DNA of 64,000 bases, from NCBI GenBank assembly GCA_025716815.1, contig JAIXMN010000016.1:806001-870000 (forward strand), given 5' to 3'. The notes below the pieces were generated by a model. The model was not told the origin of the DNA. It worked only from the letters and a program-made list of their open reading frames with translations, and ran no database searches. The position numbers and the translations under genes are program-made. Below, one piece after another: positions 36,175 through 47,134 of the stretch. The stretch is from Dichotomocladium elegans (taxonomy: Eukaryota; Mucoromycota; Mucoromycetes; Mucorales; Lichtheimiaceae). The stretch's first letter is position 1. Each line of letters begins with the position of its first letter.

Positions 36175-37543
36175 TTACTGGTTGGCAGGGGTCCACTTCT
36201 TCAAGCGGATGGAGTGGATCTTGATGAAGCCGTCAGCATCCTCGGGGTTGTAACCGCCTTGCTCATCCATGGAGGACTCCTGCATGTTGTAGAGCTTGGC
36301 ACCGTCACCGCGGGCAACACGTCCTTCAATGATGGTGTTACCCTTATAGAGCTTGACCTTAACGTCACCAGTGACATTGCGCTGGGTGAAAGCGATCGAA
36401 TTGATCAAGAACTCACACTCGGGCGAGAAGTACTGGCCGTTGTAGAGGCAACGCGAGAAGGGGAAAGTGATGTTCTGATCGCGAAGAGCACGGAGCTGAC
36501 CATCAAGAGTCAGACCCTCAAGATCCTTGTGAGCAGTGCGGAGGATGGTGCCACCAGGGGTCTCGTAGCAGCCACGCGACTTGACGCCGATGAAGCGCGA
36601 CTCGACGATGTCAATACGACCAACACCATTGCGGCGAGCGACGGTATTGAGATAAGTGAAGAGAGCGACGGGCTCGGTCACCTCAGTGCCGTCATTGTGG
36701 TTGACAACCTTGACGGGGATACCCTTCTCGAATGTGATGGTGATGCGCTCGGGGAAGTTGGGAGCGTCCTCGGGATCAACAGTGAGCTTCCACATGTCCT
36801 TGGGGGGAGTGACATTAGGATCTTCGAGGATACCAGCCTCGTATGAGATATGGAAAAGGTTCTCATCAGTCGACCAGGGCTTGGCAGCAGTCTGGACAAC
36901 AGGGATGCCCTTCTCGGCAGCATAGGCAAGCAAGTCCTTGCGACCGGCGAAGCGGTTGAAGAAGACTAAAGGTTCAACATTTGTGTACTTAGCTTCTTTC
37001 TTCTTCCTTTCTAAAATGCATTCTCTATTTTACTTACCAGGCAGTCTCCAGGGAGCAATGACCTGGATGTCGTGGTTCAAGGCATAGTAAGCCAACTCAA
37101 AACGGACCTGGTCGTTACCCTTGCCGGTACAGCCATGGGAAACGAACTGGCAGCCCTCGCGAGTAGCGATCTCAATCTGGCGGCGGGCAATGACAGGGCG
37201 AGCAAGGGAAGTACCCAACAAGTAGACAGCTTCATAGATGGCATTGGCCTGGATGGAGGGGAAGATCAACTCCTTGACAAATTCGGCCTTGAGGTCCTAG
37301 GGGGCGGTCAACCATCTGCATCGTTTGAGTTGGAGCGCGCTATTGACGACTTACCTCAACGAAAACTTTGGAGGCGCCGACCTTCAAAGCCTTGGCGCGG
37401 ATGGCCTCGAAATCTTCCTCCTGACCAACGTCGGCAACATAGGCCATGACCTCATAGCCCTCGTCAATAAGCCAGGCAAGAATGCAGGAGGTATCGAGAC
37501 CACCAGAATACGCGAGCAAGACCTTTCCTTTTTCACCAGCCAT
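36175..37543 (-). CDS. ARG1: Argininosuccinate synthase
   Basis: Cytosolic arginine biosynthesis enzyme. It condenses citrulline and aspartate with ATP to argininosuccinate. Exons 37543-37355, 37296-37038 and 36965-36175 join in phase to 412 aa, the normal length. The N-terminal ATP pyrophosphatase loop is [11 protein letters not shown] (residues 9-19). Other family motifs follow in order: [62 protein letters not shown] and ETPGGTIL. The start has a clean A-rich context. It is divergent from the dioxygenase gene at 38038 with about 0.5 kb between the two starts. Confidence 0.97.
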
Positions 37544-38037
37544 GATTGATTAAATAAAGAACAAAGAAAAAAAAGAAAAATAACACGGAAGTGGCCGGGT
37601 TATTTGACAATTCCCAAAAAAAAATATTTCAAAGTCAGTGTACGCTCCACTCACGATGTGTCATTTTCCAAAGAGTCGTAGTCGTGTTACACTCTGATCT
37701 GCAACTCTTTAGCATGAGAAGGAGCCTATTTTCATGACCCGACTTTACCCAACACAATCCTATATTGATCTGTACGAGAAGAACCGTACTGAAGAAATGG
37801 CATGCTACCAATTGTAGTTGCTGCTGCCTCCAAAAGTTGACGAAACGCCAATCATGGCAGTTTTAGCGCCTAAAAATTTTCCCTTATCCCCGCGTGAGCT
37901 TTTTTTTGGGGGGTGGGGTAGAGGTGTTTGGGAAAAGAAGGATACAGCCCTCATTAAACGCCGACAGCCGCATTACGGTATCATTTTTGTTTTTTGACAA
38001 CTCACCTTCGCTCTCTTTCCCAAAACTGAAGCACACA
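37544..38037. promoter_or_regulatory. Shared intergenic promoter region, ARG1 / dioxygenase
   Basis: 494 bases separate the divergent ATGs at 37543 and 38038. Purine-rich and CT-rich leaders flank each start. I did not find a perfect TGACTCA site. Confidence 0.5.
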
Positions 38038-39254
38038 ATGAAGCTTCAGGATCACCAAGTCGAGTCATTCCGATTGCGTGGTTATACCATTGTCGAAGGA
38101 GGTAATCCAATATAATCGGCCGGAGCTGTTTTTCTCCATAGGAACCTTTAACCAGTCGCCGAATGCAGTATTATCTATAGACGAACTGGAAGCCCTCTAC
38201 AAAGAGGCAGATACACTGATAAACTACATGATATCTGAAAATGTAGATTTAACGAGTCAACTTGGATGTATTATCGGTACGGCAGGCAAAGGGATATTTT
38301 CCGGCAGTTTGGTGGTTTGTTACTCATCATCCAGACCAGAGCCATTGACGTGTGGCTTTTTAGACCCACCTGAATCCGACACTTACCTGATCGACCAACA
38401 TAGCTATCGCTTGCGTCGACATGATATCATGGATAATGACCGCGTCAGTAGGATCACCTTAGATCGCATTGCCCAATATGCAGCACAGTTGCTTGGCTAT
38501 CCACGAATCTATCTAGTAGGTCCTTGAATACCCTTTTCGCTCTGGCAATAATTGACAATGACCGTGTATGAAAGTTGAACGAGCAGTATATTGTCAAACC
38601 TCCTCAGACCGCTGGCACGTCCGAGTTTGTTTGGCATAAGGTTTTATATATGATTTCTCTTCCTTCATCCACGAGGCTGTCATAGTGATGCTATGTATGA
38701 ATGAGCGAATTTTGCCTACTCATTTAGCCCTTCCTCCCCTGTGGAGGGCGTTGTTATAGGATTCGGACTATCTTCACCCTTCACTACAGTCCATCCCGAC
38801 TGTAGCATGTTGGATTGCTCTGGACGCCGTTGACAAGGTAAATAGAATATTTTCTGCCAATATCAGCAAGAGTAAGAGAGAGATAGAGAGAGAGAAAGAG
38901 AGAGAGATGTAGGGAAAAGTGCGCAAGTGGGTGCTTATTGCAGAAGGGTAAAAATTGATGAAAATCAAACAATAAAAAAAGGCGAATGGCACTCTCCTTC
39001 TTGCGGACCCACACGAAAACCACCCAGTAGTTGTCCAAGCGCCTGCGGGATCCGTTGTATTCATGTCTAACCGACTGAACCATAAGAGCACGGGGAATAC
39101 AACGCATCGCTTCCGGCGTGTGTTCATGCCGCAATATGGACCACAGCCTCTCGTCATGGGCGGCAAACCGGTCGGACTCGCCATCGAGTGCCCATGTTCT
39201 CTCGAACGCGGTATAATGCATGCCACGGCAGCAGATGATCAATCCACTTGTTGA
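38038..39254 (+). CDS. Phytanoyl-CoA dioxygenase-family Fe(II)/2-oxoglutarate oxygenase
   Basis: Oxygenase of the PhyH family; the substrate is unknown. Five exons, 38038-38101, 38142-38515, 38587-38640, 38760-38837 and 38982-39254, join in phase to 280 aa. Residues 1-45 match the PhyH opening (FRLRGYTIVEGG, SIDELEALYKEADTL). The metal-binding HxD lies across an exon join (FVWHK|DSDYL). Next come PTVACWIALDAVDKANGTL and AGSVVFMSNRLNHKSTGN, which supplies the distal His, then RRVFMPQY with the 2-oxoglutarate-binding Arg. All expected ligands are therefore present, and the gene looks functional despite stops in each intron. The fourth intron (38838-38981) contains a long GA microsatellite. Open minus-strand frames at 38774-39242 are antisense shadows. 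Confidence 0.88.
38870..38908 (+). repeat. (GA)n microsatellite in a dioxygenase intron
   Basis: Interrupted GA repeat of about 38 bases inside the intron 38838-38981. Confidence 0.8.
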
Positions 39255-39856
39255 TATACGTCGAAGCTGATCTTGAGAATAAAAGTTTGTTCATCTGTAG
39301 AGTCACAGCCAAAAAATGGCGCTTCCTTGACAACCGACGCTATGGAGGTTTCTAGAAGTTTCAGTCTGACCTTGGAAAATCAATGGCATGCTAAAGGGGA
39401 GGAGGGAGAAGCAAAATATAATGCAGTGAGTGAATGCATCGATGTGTATGTTTAGTAGTGCAGTTTTCGAGTGAGCGAAACATATATAAAGAGGGAGCAG
39501 GGGCAGCACCATGAGAATTTCTATCTCGTTCTTTTGCTTTCTGTACAAGGCAATCCGCTTGCCTTAAGAGCTTAGGTGTCCAGCTTGCTACGACAGTCAA
39601 CGAAGTGGAACCACGTATTATGCCTACTGAACGAAGAAGTTGGGGGGGGGGCGGTGGTTTGGGGTGGAGTAAAGACAGGTGGATGTGCTTCCATCGTCCC
39701 AGGACAAATAACTTTTGTGAGCTACTTCGTCTTTGGTTGGCTGTCTGCGAATTTCTCCCAATGGTGCTTACTGCGACCGCTCGCTAAAATCCTACCTGCG
39801 GCAAAAAAAATTGTGCTGCTTTTTCCATTTCTTCATTGCAACACTTGTAGATAAAC
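39255..39856. other. Intergenic before UBC4/5
   Basis: 0.6 kb with no supported coding region. It contains a G run at 39643-39651. Confidence 0.55.
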
Positions 39857-41027
<1,171 letters not shown>

Positions 41028-41233
41028 ATATCATACTGGCATAGATGATGTTAAAGTTCATACACATTAAAGGTACATAGCACACACATGCACACACATG
41101 AACGGATATCCGAGCAAAAGTGCTTCCAAATATGTGAGGGTGAAAACAAGGTCGCCGCTTATGCTATCCCAATTAGTATATTGCATTCTTTTTCTTGCTC
41201 TTGCAAATGTTTATTTTCACGGCTTGAATTATT

Positions 41234-42443
41234 TTAGCTTTCGCATATCATGATGCCTGTTTCATAGAGACCAGAGACCAGCAACTTGCCACTCGCTACG
41301 TCAATTGCGCCTGATGCCGATGAACCATACACTGAGCCGTCGTCCTCAAAGAGTGTCTTAATGTCGTCTGTCTTTGTGTTCCAAATCACGACCTTTGATG
41401 GTGACATTGCGGCTGACTCGACGTGTTTAGCAAATTGTATCAGGGCCAGTCCTCTCGGATGCCCTGCAATGATAACATTTCCAGAGTCGTGGTCATAGTG
41501 TAGATTGTCAGGGGCCATGAAGAGATCTGTTTTGTGCTCCCTGACAAGGATCGGGTGCTCCTTTGAGCCCATTTCAATCCGAAAAGCTGTCACTGTCGGG
41601 CCAAAGGTTTCAGACACATATAGAACATCATCAGTACCGTCAAGGCCGTTCGGGAATAAGAAACCCTTGGCCACAACATACGCGCTCCGTGTGGTACTAT
41701 TATAAAAACCAATGGTTCCCAGAGGCAGGCGTCCGAAATTCTCAGCCAGTTTAGGAATGCCTGTGATAAAATGGTGGTCGTTGGTGAAGAAGAAAGAGCC
41801 ATCATTGCCGAAGAGATGGAGACTATTTGGAGAACGAATGACTGGGTCCCGGATCGTCTCCACATGGTGGTTCTTTTCAATGTCAAAGATCTCGATTGAG
41901 GCTGGCATGGCATGGGCCAGATTGATGACGTGCAAATGAGTGGCATTCTTGGTCATCCCGAGTGGATGAAAGTCATCGATACCAGAACCATCCCAGACCT
42001 TGGTGATGACTGGGGAATCCTGTAGATATATGGGGCAAGTGAGCCGAAACAGAGCGAGCGACTAAAGATGAGCTGAGCGGGATTATACATGCCTGCTTAT
42101 TATATTCCAAGCGCCAGACGCCTCCTCCCTCGGCAAGCTGGCCAACCGGTCGTCTGTGGACATCCATGACCATGTTGTCCAGGGCCCGTCCAGGGTCGCA
42201 GGATAAATAAGCAACTCCAGGCTCGCTGTCGAGAACCAGGTCTTCGCAGTATCTGAAATCCGGAGGGCCTGAGGAGCATGGACGTTGAAACTTTAGCTTT
42301 TTTTGTCCACCAAGGGACTCTTGCGGACACACGTATGTAGCAAACCTGTGATACGGTGACAACGGTCCTTGGACGTTGACGACAGTGGGACAAGGAGACC
42401 GGATAATTTAATAGTGGGCCCTAACTCAAAGCCAATGAGAATT
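41234..42443 (-). CDS. Paraoxonase/arylesterase-like hydrolase, 5' exon unresolved
   Basis: Six-bladed beta-propeller hydrolase of the serum paraoxonase family; the fungal substrate is unknown, possibly lactones or esters. Exons 42443-42346, 42268-42093 and 42019-41234 join in phase. Family text: DFRYCEDLVLDSEPGVAYLS (calcium-site Glu/Asp region), SPNSLHLFGNDGSFFFTND, FLFPNGLDGTDDVLYVSET, MAPDNLHYDHDSGNVIIAGHP and GSVYGSSASGAID. The intron 42020-42092 begins GC rather than GT (CAG|GCATGT); using the nearby GT instead breaks the frame. The start codon was not resolved: an upstream frame at 42444-42560 (MLPHIILLGLFAIF, hydrophobic and signal-anchor-like) is the likely first exon, but I could not close its phase. 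Confidence 0.82.
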
Positions 42444-43458
42444 CTGAGTGCCCATGTAGAGTAAAGATATATTATATATTTTGTATATACATAGGTGAGT
42501 TTTGCAGAAAATTGCAAAAAGTCCGAGAAGGATGATATGCGGTAGCATTACAACAGGAGGATGAAGAAGTGAATGGCCTGCTGGGCGCTCTTTATGCGGT
42601 GAAAAGCGTATACAATGGAAGTCACGCTGCAAGGGCGATGAACGTTGCACAAGAGTGCGTGGGTGAGAGGAAAAGTATGAATGGGCTAAGTCCACCTTCC
42701 CAAACAAGGCGTATTTTTAAACAAAACAAAAAAAAAGGTCCTTCTACCAAGGCCGGTACGATGGCCTAGCATTTATGAAGGAATGGGTGTATTTAATGTA
42801 ATACTGCAGCTTCAGCCCAAGTATGACACATCATGCAAATCAATTGGATGTGGAAGCTTTATTAACCAGCCCTTTTTCCATTGTCCTACAGCAGAATATT
42901 ACACTATCCGCATGAACAGTCTCTGTAGATCAATCAATCGTTGGATTTTCTATTTCCTTATTCAATAGAGCACGAGGGGCACCCGGTCACCAAGTTTGCC
43001 CAATGAGAACGGTACTACCATTCATTTCTATCATTTTCAATCCTCTTCCTCCTCATCGACAAAGGATCCATATCATGTAAAAATTAATTTGGTTTGGAGC
43101 GAAGGGGTCATAGGGTTATCTGACAGGCAAACGAAGATTGATAAGCGCTAGAGCACAGTGGAATATATCGATACGTACCGAATTGACTATTTCCCCATTG
43201 AGAGACATCGAGAGCTAAGACTTCTTTCTGAGGGTGTATTTTCCATCCTGAAAGGATTGCAAAGACACTTATGATCAGACCACTTTATATATCTATATAT
43301 ATTTTATTTTGTAAAATAGACTACTTTTCCTTTTCTCGCCGACTCTGTCTCTTTTATATAATATCAGGATCAATAATAGGTGAAGCATGAACTGGGAATG
43401 GGGGATACTGCTGTGAAATAACGAAATATAGGGAATCAGCTCCGAACATCACACTCGT
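42444..43458. other. Upstream of the paraoxonase-like gene
   Basis: The first about 110 bases probably hold its unresolved first exon. From 42720 to 43458 I see no supported gene; the sequence is AT-rich with ATATATAT stretches near 43290. Confidence 0.5.
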
Positions 43459-44589
43459 CTAGAGCAGAAGCCAGGCCGCAACACCAGCTAAACCAGCCAC
43501 CATGGAACCAGCCACACGGATATTGACTGCAGCTGACGAGCTCGAGTTGCTGGAGCTGGACTTTGCGCTTGCAGACGACTTGGAGGACGAAGAATTCGAG
43601 GACGACGCGCTCTGGACATCGGCCCTAGAGGATGGCATGGCCATAGACGAAGCGCCACCAGAAGCAGGAGCCATGGTCTTGGTGGCACCGCTGCCGGAGG
43701 CTGCAGCAAGGAGCGGCTCGTTCGCATCAAGGTTTCCAGATGCGGACGCAGCATGGACATCGTCCTTTTGTCCCCAGCCGTCGTCTTTGTTGCCCTTCTT
43801 CCAGTCAGAACCCTTCTTATCATAGTCGTTATAATCGTCATCGTGGTCTTTCTTGCCTCCCTTCTTCTTCTTCCAGCCGTCGTCCTTGTCATCATCATCG
43901 TATTTCTTGCCCTTCTTCTTCTTCCACCCGTCGTCCTTGTCATTGTCATCGTCATCATCGTATTTCTTGCCCTTCTTCTTCTTCTTCTTCCAGTCACCGT
44001 CCTTGTCATCATCATCATCATCATGATTGTTCTTCTTGCCCTTCTTCTTTTTCCAGCCGTCGTGGTTGCCTTCGTCATCATCGCCTTTGTTGCCATCCCA
44101 GCCACCGTCAAAATCGGAGGGCTTCTTTCCACCCTTGCCCTTCCAGCCACCGTCCCAGTCTGGTCGCTCAACGCCATCCCAGCCCTCACCCTTTTGTCCG
44201 TTCCAGTCTCCGGGGCCTTGATCCTTATACTCGTACCCTCCCTTGTGGCCGCCGAAACCTGGGTGCTGAGTGGGGAAGATAGGCTTCGTGAGAGTGGCGG
44301 TCACGGTGGTATAGACGCGGACCGGAGGGAGGGTCTCTATAGCAATGCCGCTGTGTGTAAAGTGGGGCGGGGGTCTGTGAGGAGGTCTACCGCCAGGGGG
44401 ACCAGGGGGACCAGGGGGACCATGGTCGTCGCCGCCGTCTTGGCGACCTAGAAGCAGAGCGATCAGTCAAACTATATATTTTCCGTTGTGATCGCCTTCC
44501 TCCCACCACTGCATCTCCCATTTGCTCATACCAGCAGAAACTGCGACAGCTGAGGCAACTGCGAGTGCAAAGTAAGCAGTGGTCTTCAT
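43459..44589 (-). CDS. Secreted GPI-anchor-type protein with Trp/Lys/Asp repeats
   Basis: Exons 44589-44532 and 44447-43459 join across an 84-nt intron to 348 aa. A signal peptide (MKTTAYFALAVASAVAVSAG) is followed by three GPP collagen-like triplets encoded by exact 9-base repeats. A short folded-looking part comes next (IAIETLPPVRVYTTVTATLT), then a Gly/Trp-rich stretch. About 100 residues alternate lysine runs with aspartate runs around Asp-Gly-Trp (DDGWKKKKGKKYDDDDKDD). The C-terminus is a Ser-rich region, a probable omega site around SSAAV, and a hydrophobic tail (VAGSMVAGLAGVAAWLLL), as in GPI-anchored wall proteins. The alternating charge blocks could bind divalent metal or self-associate, but that is inference. 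I do not recognise a named family. Confidence 0.82.
44388..44421 (-). repeat. 9-base tandem repeat encoding Gly-Pro-Pro
   Basis: Three near-identical GGTCCCCCT units near the N-terminus of the GPI-type protein. Confidence 0.8.
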
Positions 44590-44964
44590 CACGATTGTAC
44601 GGTGGGTTTTTTATCTCTAAGATAAGCGATATATATGTAGGAATAAGAATGAAGGGAAAAAAAAAGGTTGGAGATGTCTTACGCTTCGAAGGACGTTTGT
44701 CGTTCGTCCCTTATATAAAGACGGTGTAGATATATTCCCGAAGACAGACAGACAGGATTGAAAACTCGCCATTCCCCTTCTCTTTCAGAAGTAAAGTTCC
44801 CGAATGATGTTTGTTTGCGATGATGGCGCATTGCAATCATTTTTTTATGTCCCGAGAGAGCGATTGGGGGAGACAGCAATGCTCTCCGTAGTTTGGATCG
44901 ACCTCACCCAAACGGGCCGAAATAAAAAAAAAATTTGAGCTGCATTACTACTTTTTTGCAATAA
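44590..44964. promoter_or_regulatory. Divergent promoter region, GPI-type protein / PSMD9
   Basis: 375 bases between divergent starts. Toward the GPI gene there is a TATATA-like element near 44627-44635. A-rich runs (44932-44939) precede the PSMD9 ATG. Confidence 0.5.
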
Positions 44965-45678
44965 ATGGGAATGCCAACCCCTACTTCAACGGCTGATGGT
45001 ACGTCGGCCGAGCTCCTTGCCAATGCTCAGTCGCTCATGAAGAGAAAGGACGAAATCGAAGCTCAGCTACGCGAGTATGAGGAGATCCTACATGCACAAG
45101 GCGATGTGGGAATGGACCAGCCCTTGGTAGATAACGAAGGATTTCCTCGCGCTGACGTGGACATCGTTCAGGTCCGTACTGCTCGCAACATGGTCATCCG
45201 ATTACGCAACGACTACAAGGCTCTTATGAAGGAAGTTGAGAATGCTCTTTATGCAATTCACGAGGCCAGTCGGCGAGAAAAGGCTGCAACAACAGCAGCA
45301 GCAGCAGAAGCAGCAGGAGGAGGAGGAGCTATTACTACTACGCGCGCTTTGCCATCACCAACACTACCCATTACTGCTACTGATCCAGCCATTCCATTTG
45401 CTCGTGTCAACGCGGTCGCGCCTGATTCTCCTGCATACGAGGCAGGCCTTCGACGGGACGATCGGTTGGTCCAATTTGGCACAGTTCATGCAGCGAACCA
45501 CGACCAGCTGCAGGCACTGAACGCGCTCGTCAGACAGAGCGAGGGAAAACCTATACAGGTCATTGTGCTCCGGAGCGGCACATCCGATCCATGCCATCTT
45601 ACCTTGACTCCACGCCAGGGATGGGGTGGCCGAGGCACACTTGGTTGCCATATAGTCCCTATTTCTGGTAACATGTAA
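44965..45678 (+). CDS. NAS2: 26S proteasome assembly chaperone PSMD9/Nas2
   Basis: Chaperone for assembly of the proteasome regulatory particle base; it binds the Rpt5 tail. Intronless, 237 aa. The N-terminal helical region has the family pattern (LMKRKDEIEAQLREYEEIL, then PLVDNEGFPRADVDIVQVRTAR, residues about 25-75). The C-terminal PDZ domain is PFARVNAVAPDSPAYEAGLR through QVIVLRSG (about 145-215). The two are linked by an Ala/Gln-rich spacer with CAG/GCA repeats. Lack of introns is unusual in this window. The start at 44965 has a second in-frame Met two codons later. Confidence 0.94.
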   Translation: MGMPTPTSTADGTSAELLANAQSLMKRKDEIEAQLREYEEILHAQGDVGMDQPLVDNEGFPRADVDIVQVRTARNMVIRLRNDYKALMKEVENALYAIHEASRREKAATTAAAAEAAGGGGAITTTRALPSPTLPITATDPAIPFARVNAVAPDSPAYEAGLRRDDRLVQFGTVHAANHDQLQALNALVRQSEGKPIQVIVLRSGTSDPCHLTLTPRQGWGGRGTLGCHIVPISGNM

Positions 45679-45983
45679 TGGTAAAAAAAAGAAAAGTATT
45701 GAGAATTCCATCATCATAAAGTACGTAGTTCTTCCTCCCTCCCCTCCTCTCCCCTTTCTCTCCCTCTTCTGTGGAGTAGCAGGGATCCAGAACAAGGATA
45801 TCTAAAGGGCAGATGATGAGATCGAGGTTTTACAGCACGGCATAAGCGGGGGAAATTGTTTGCAACAGTACCTTTTACGGGCTGCAAAATGCGCGGGGGT
45901 GCAAAAAACGGGGTTTGGGGGGGGGGGAGGGAAGAGGCCACCTCCTCATTTCAGCTCTTTTATTTCTCCCCAGTGCACACACC
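45679..45983. other. Spacer between PSMD9 and the Swp1-like gene
   Basis: Contains CT-rich and G-rich runs (45915-45928). CTCCCCAG ending at 45972 resembles a 3' splice site just before the next ATG, so a 5' UTR intron or an upstream coding exon cannot be excluded. Confidence 0.5.
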
Positions 45984-46490
45984 ATGCTCCTTGGGATCAT
46001 CACACTCGCGTTAATGGCAGCCATCGCCTATGCTGCTGGTGATGATAACGTCTTTGAATTGCAGCCCGAGATCCATCATATCTTTCGAGAACCCGAATCC
46101 ATGCCTCCGGTCTGGTTCTCTCAATTATTCACGCTCATTGCACTCTCACCTTGGATTGTCCTTATCATTGGGGTAGGCTGATGCTTTTTGTACTCTACCG
46201 GTTATATAAGATTCAGTTGATACTCATTCAGGCTTATATGCAAGTGGTTCGGCCTTGGCTTGACACCTCTTAGCGTCATTGGTCAACTCACGTCTGGCTC
46301 CGCCTTACGACCCGTGTCGATCATCCTGTTCCTTGGCTCGCTCGCCGCTTGCGAATACCTTTTTTACCTCTACTGGACACGCCTTAACATCTTTGAAACC
46401 CTGCCCTATCTGGCTTTGCTCCTCATCGTAACCTTCGTCACCGGGAAAAACGCTCTGACCCAGGTCCAGGAACATAGAAAGTCGAACTAG
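45984..46490 (+). CDS. Short ribophorin II/Swp1-like oligosaccharyltransferase subunit
   Basis: Exons 45984-46172 and 46245-46490 give 144 aa. The body matches only the C-terminal membrane part of ribophorin II/Swp1: FELQPEIHHIFREPESMPPVWFSQLFTLIALSPWIVLI, then three more hydrophobic segments ending FETLPYLALLLIVTFVTGKNAL. Swp1 belongs to the ER oligosaccharyltransferase complex for N-glycosylation. The large luminal domain found in animal ribophorin II and the smaller one in yeast Swp1 are absent. Instead a short signal-peptide-like start (MLLGIITLALMAAIAYAAG) leads directly into the membrane part. An upstream exon would be needed to supply a luminal domain, and I saw none in the 305-base gap after PSMD9. 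Confidence 0.78.
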
Positions 46491-47134
46491 TACAATACAT
46501 GCGCGCCCCCCTTCCCTCAACTGGAACGCGTGTTGCTTCATCTTACAAAATAAAGTAAAGCCTTCGTATACAAGGTGACATCAAGTGAGAATAACGTCTG
46601 CCGCTAGCCAATTCAATGGCATTGCCCAGTCCGTGTCCCATCGCAACATGGTCGTTGAAGAAGCTCGTGGATTCTTCTGCGTCACTGCTCCTTTCGATAT
46701 ACAGGCTGGAACCGAAGGTCCCTTTTTCGAACAACGCATGACGATCACTACCGTTTTGGATGCTTTCTGTATACCTCAAATCGCTTGAGCAGTCGCTTAA
46801 TAATTACCCACGGACAATGGATAATGGAGTCTTATCCACTCCAGCCTATCATACAACACTCTTTTACTCTTTATTGAGAATGGATGAACGACCCCCTGTC
46901 TCTTAAAACTCCCGAATGTTGAATGTGTACAGAAAGCAAAAAAAAGGACTCGCCGGAAAACCCGATGTACTCTTATAACATCAGAATTGGGCGGCATGCG
47001 AGCAATGTGTGTATATCTAATAACCCTGTATAAAAATAGCAACTTTATTATTGGCGGTATACAGTCCGGGGAATTGAAAAGAAGGCTAAGTATGCATCAA
47101 GGTGTTTGAACTGAAAGCGATGGCTAGAACAAAA
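46491..47134. other. Convergent 3' region, Swp1-like / calpain
   Basis: 0.64 kb. A plus-strand frame at 46585-46788 (67 codons) is open but has no start context or family match. Otherwise empty. Confidence 0.5.

Noticed and set aside
36175..36846. Large plus-strand frame (283 codons from 35995)
   Set aside because: Antisense shadow of ARG1; the minus strand carries all argininosuccinate synthase motifs.
37544..38037. Search for Gcn4-type TGACTCA sites in the ARG1 promoter (and LYS2 promoter)
   Set aside because: Only imperfect matches were seen, so no regulatory site is claimed.
38774..39242. Overlapping 150-codon frames on the minus strand
   Set aside because: They are antisense to exons and introns of the dioxygenase gene, whose plus-strand exons carry the full set of PhyH motifs.
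43740..44451. Long plus-strand frames rich in Ser, Pro, Val and Leu
   Set aside because: They are shadows of the Lys/Asp-block coding repeat on the minus strand; signal peptide and GPI tail support the minus-strand gene.
46585..46788. 67-codon plus-strand ORF after the Swp1-like gene
   Set aside because: No start context, no domain, and it lies in the 3' region between convergent genes.
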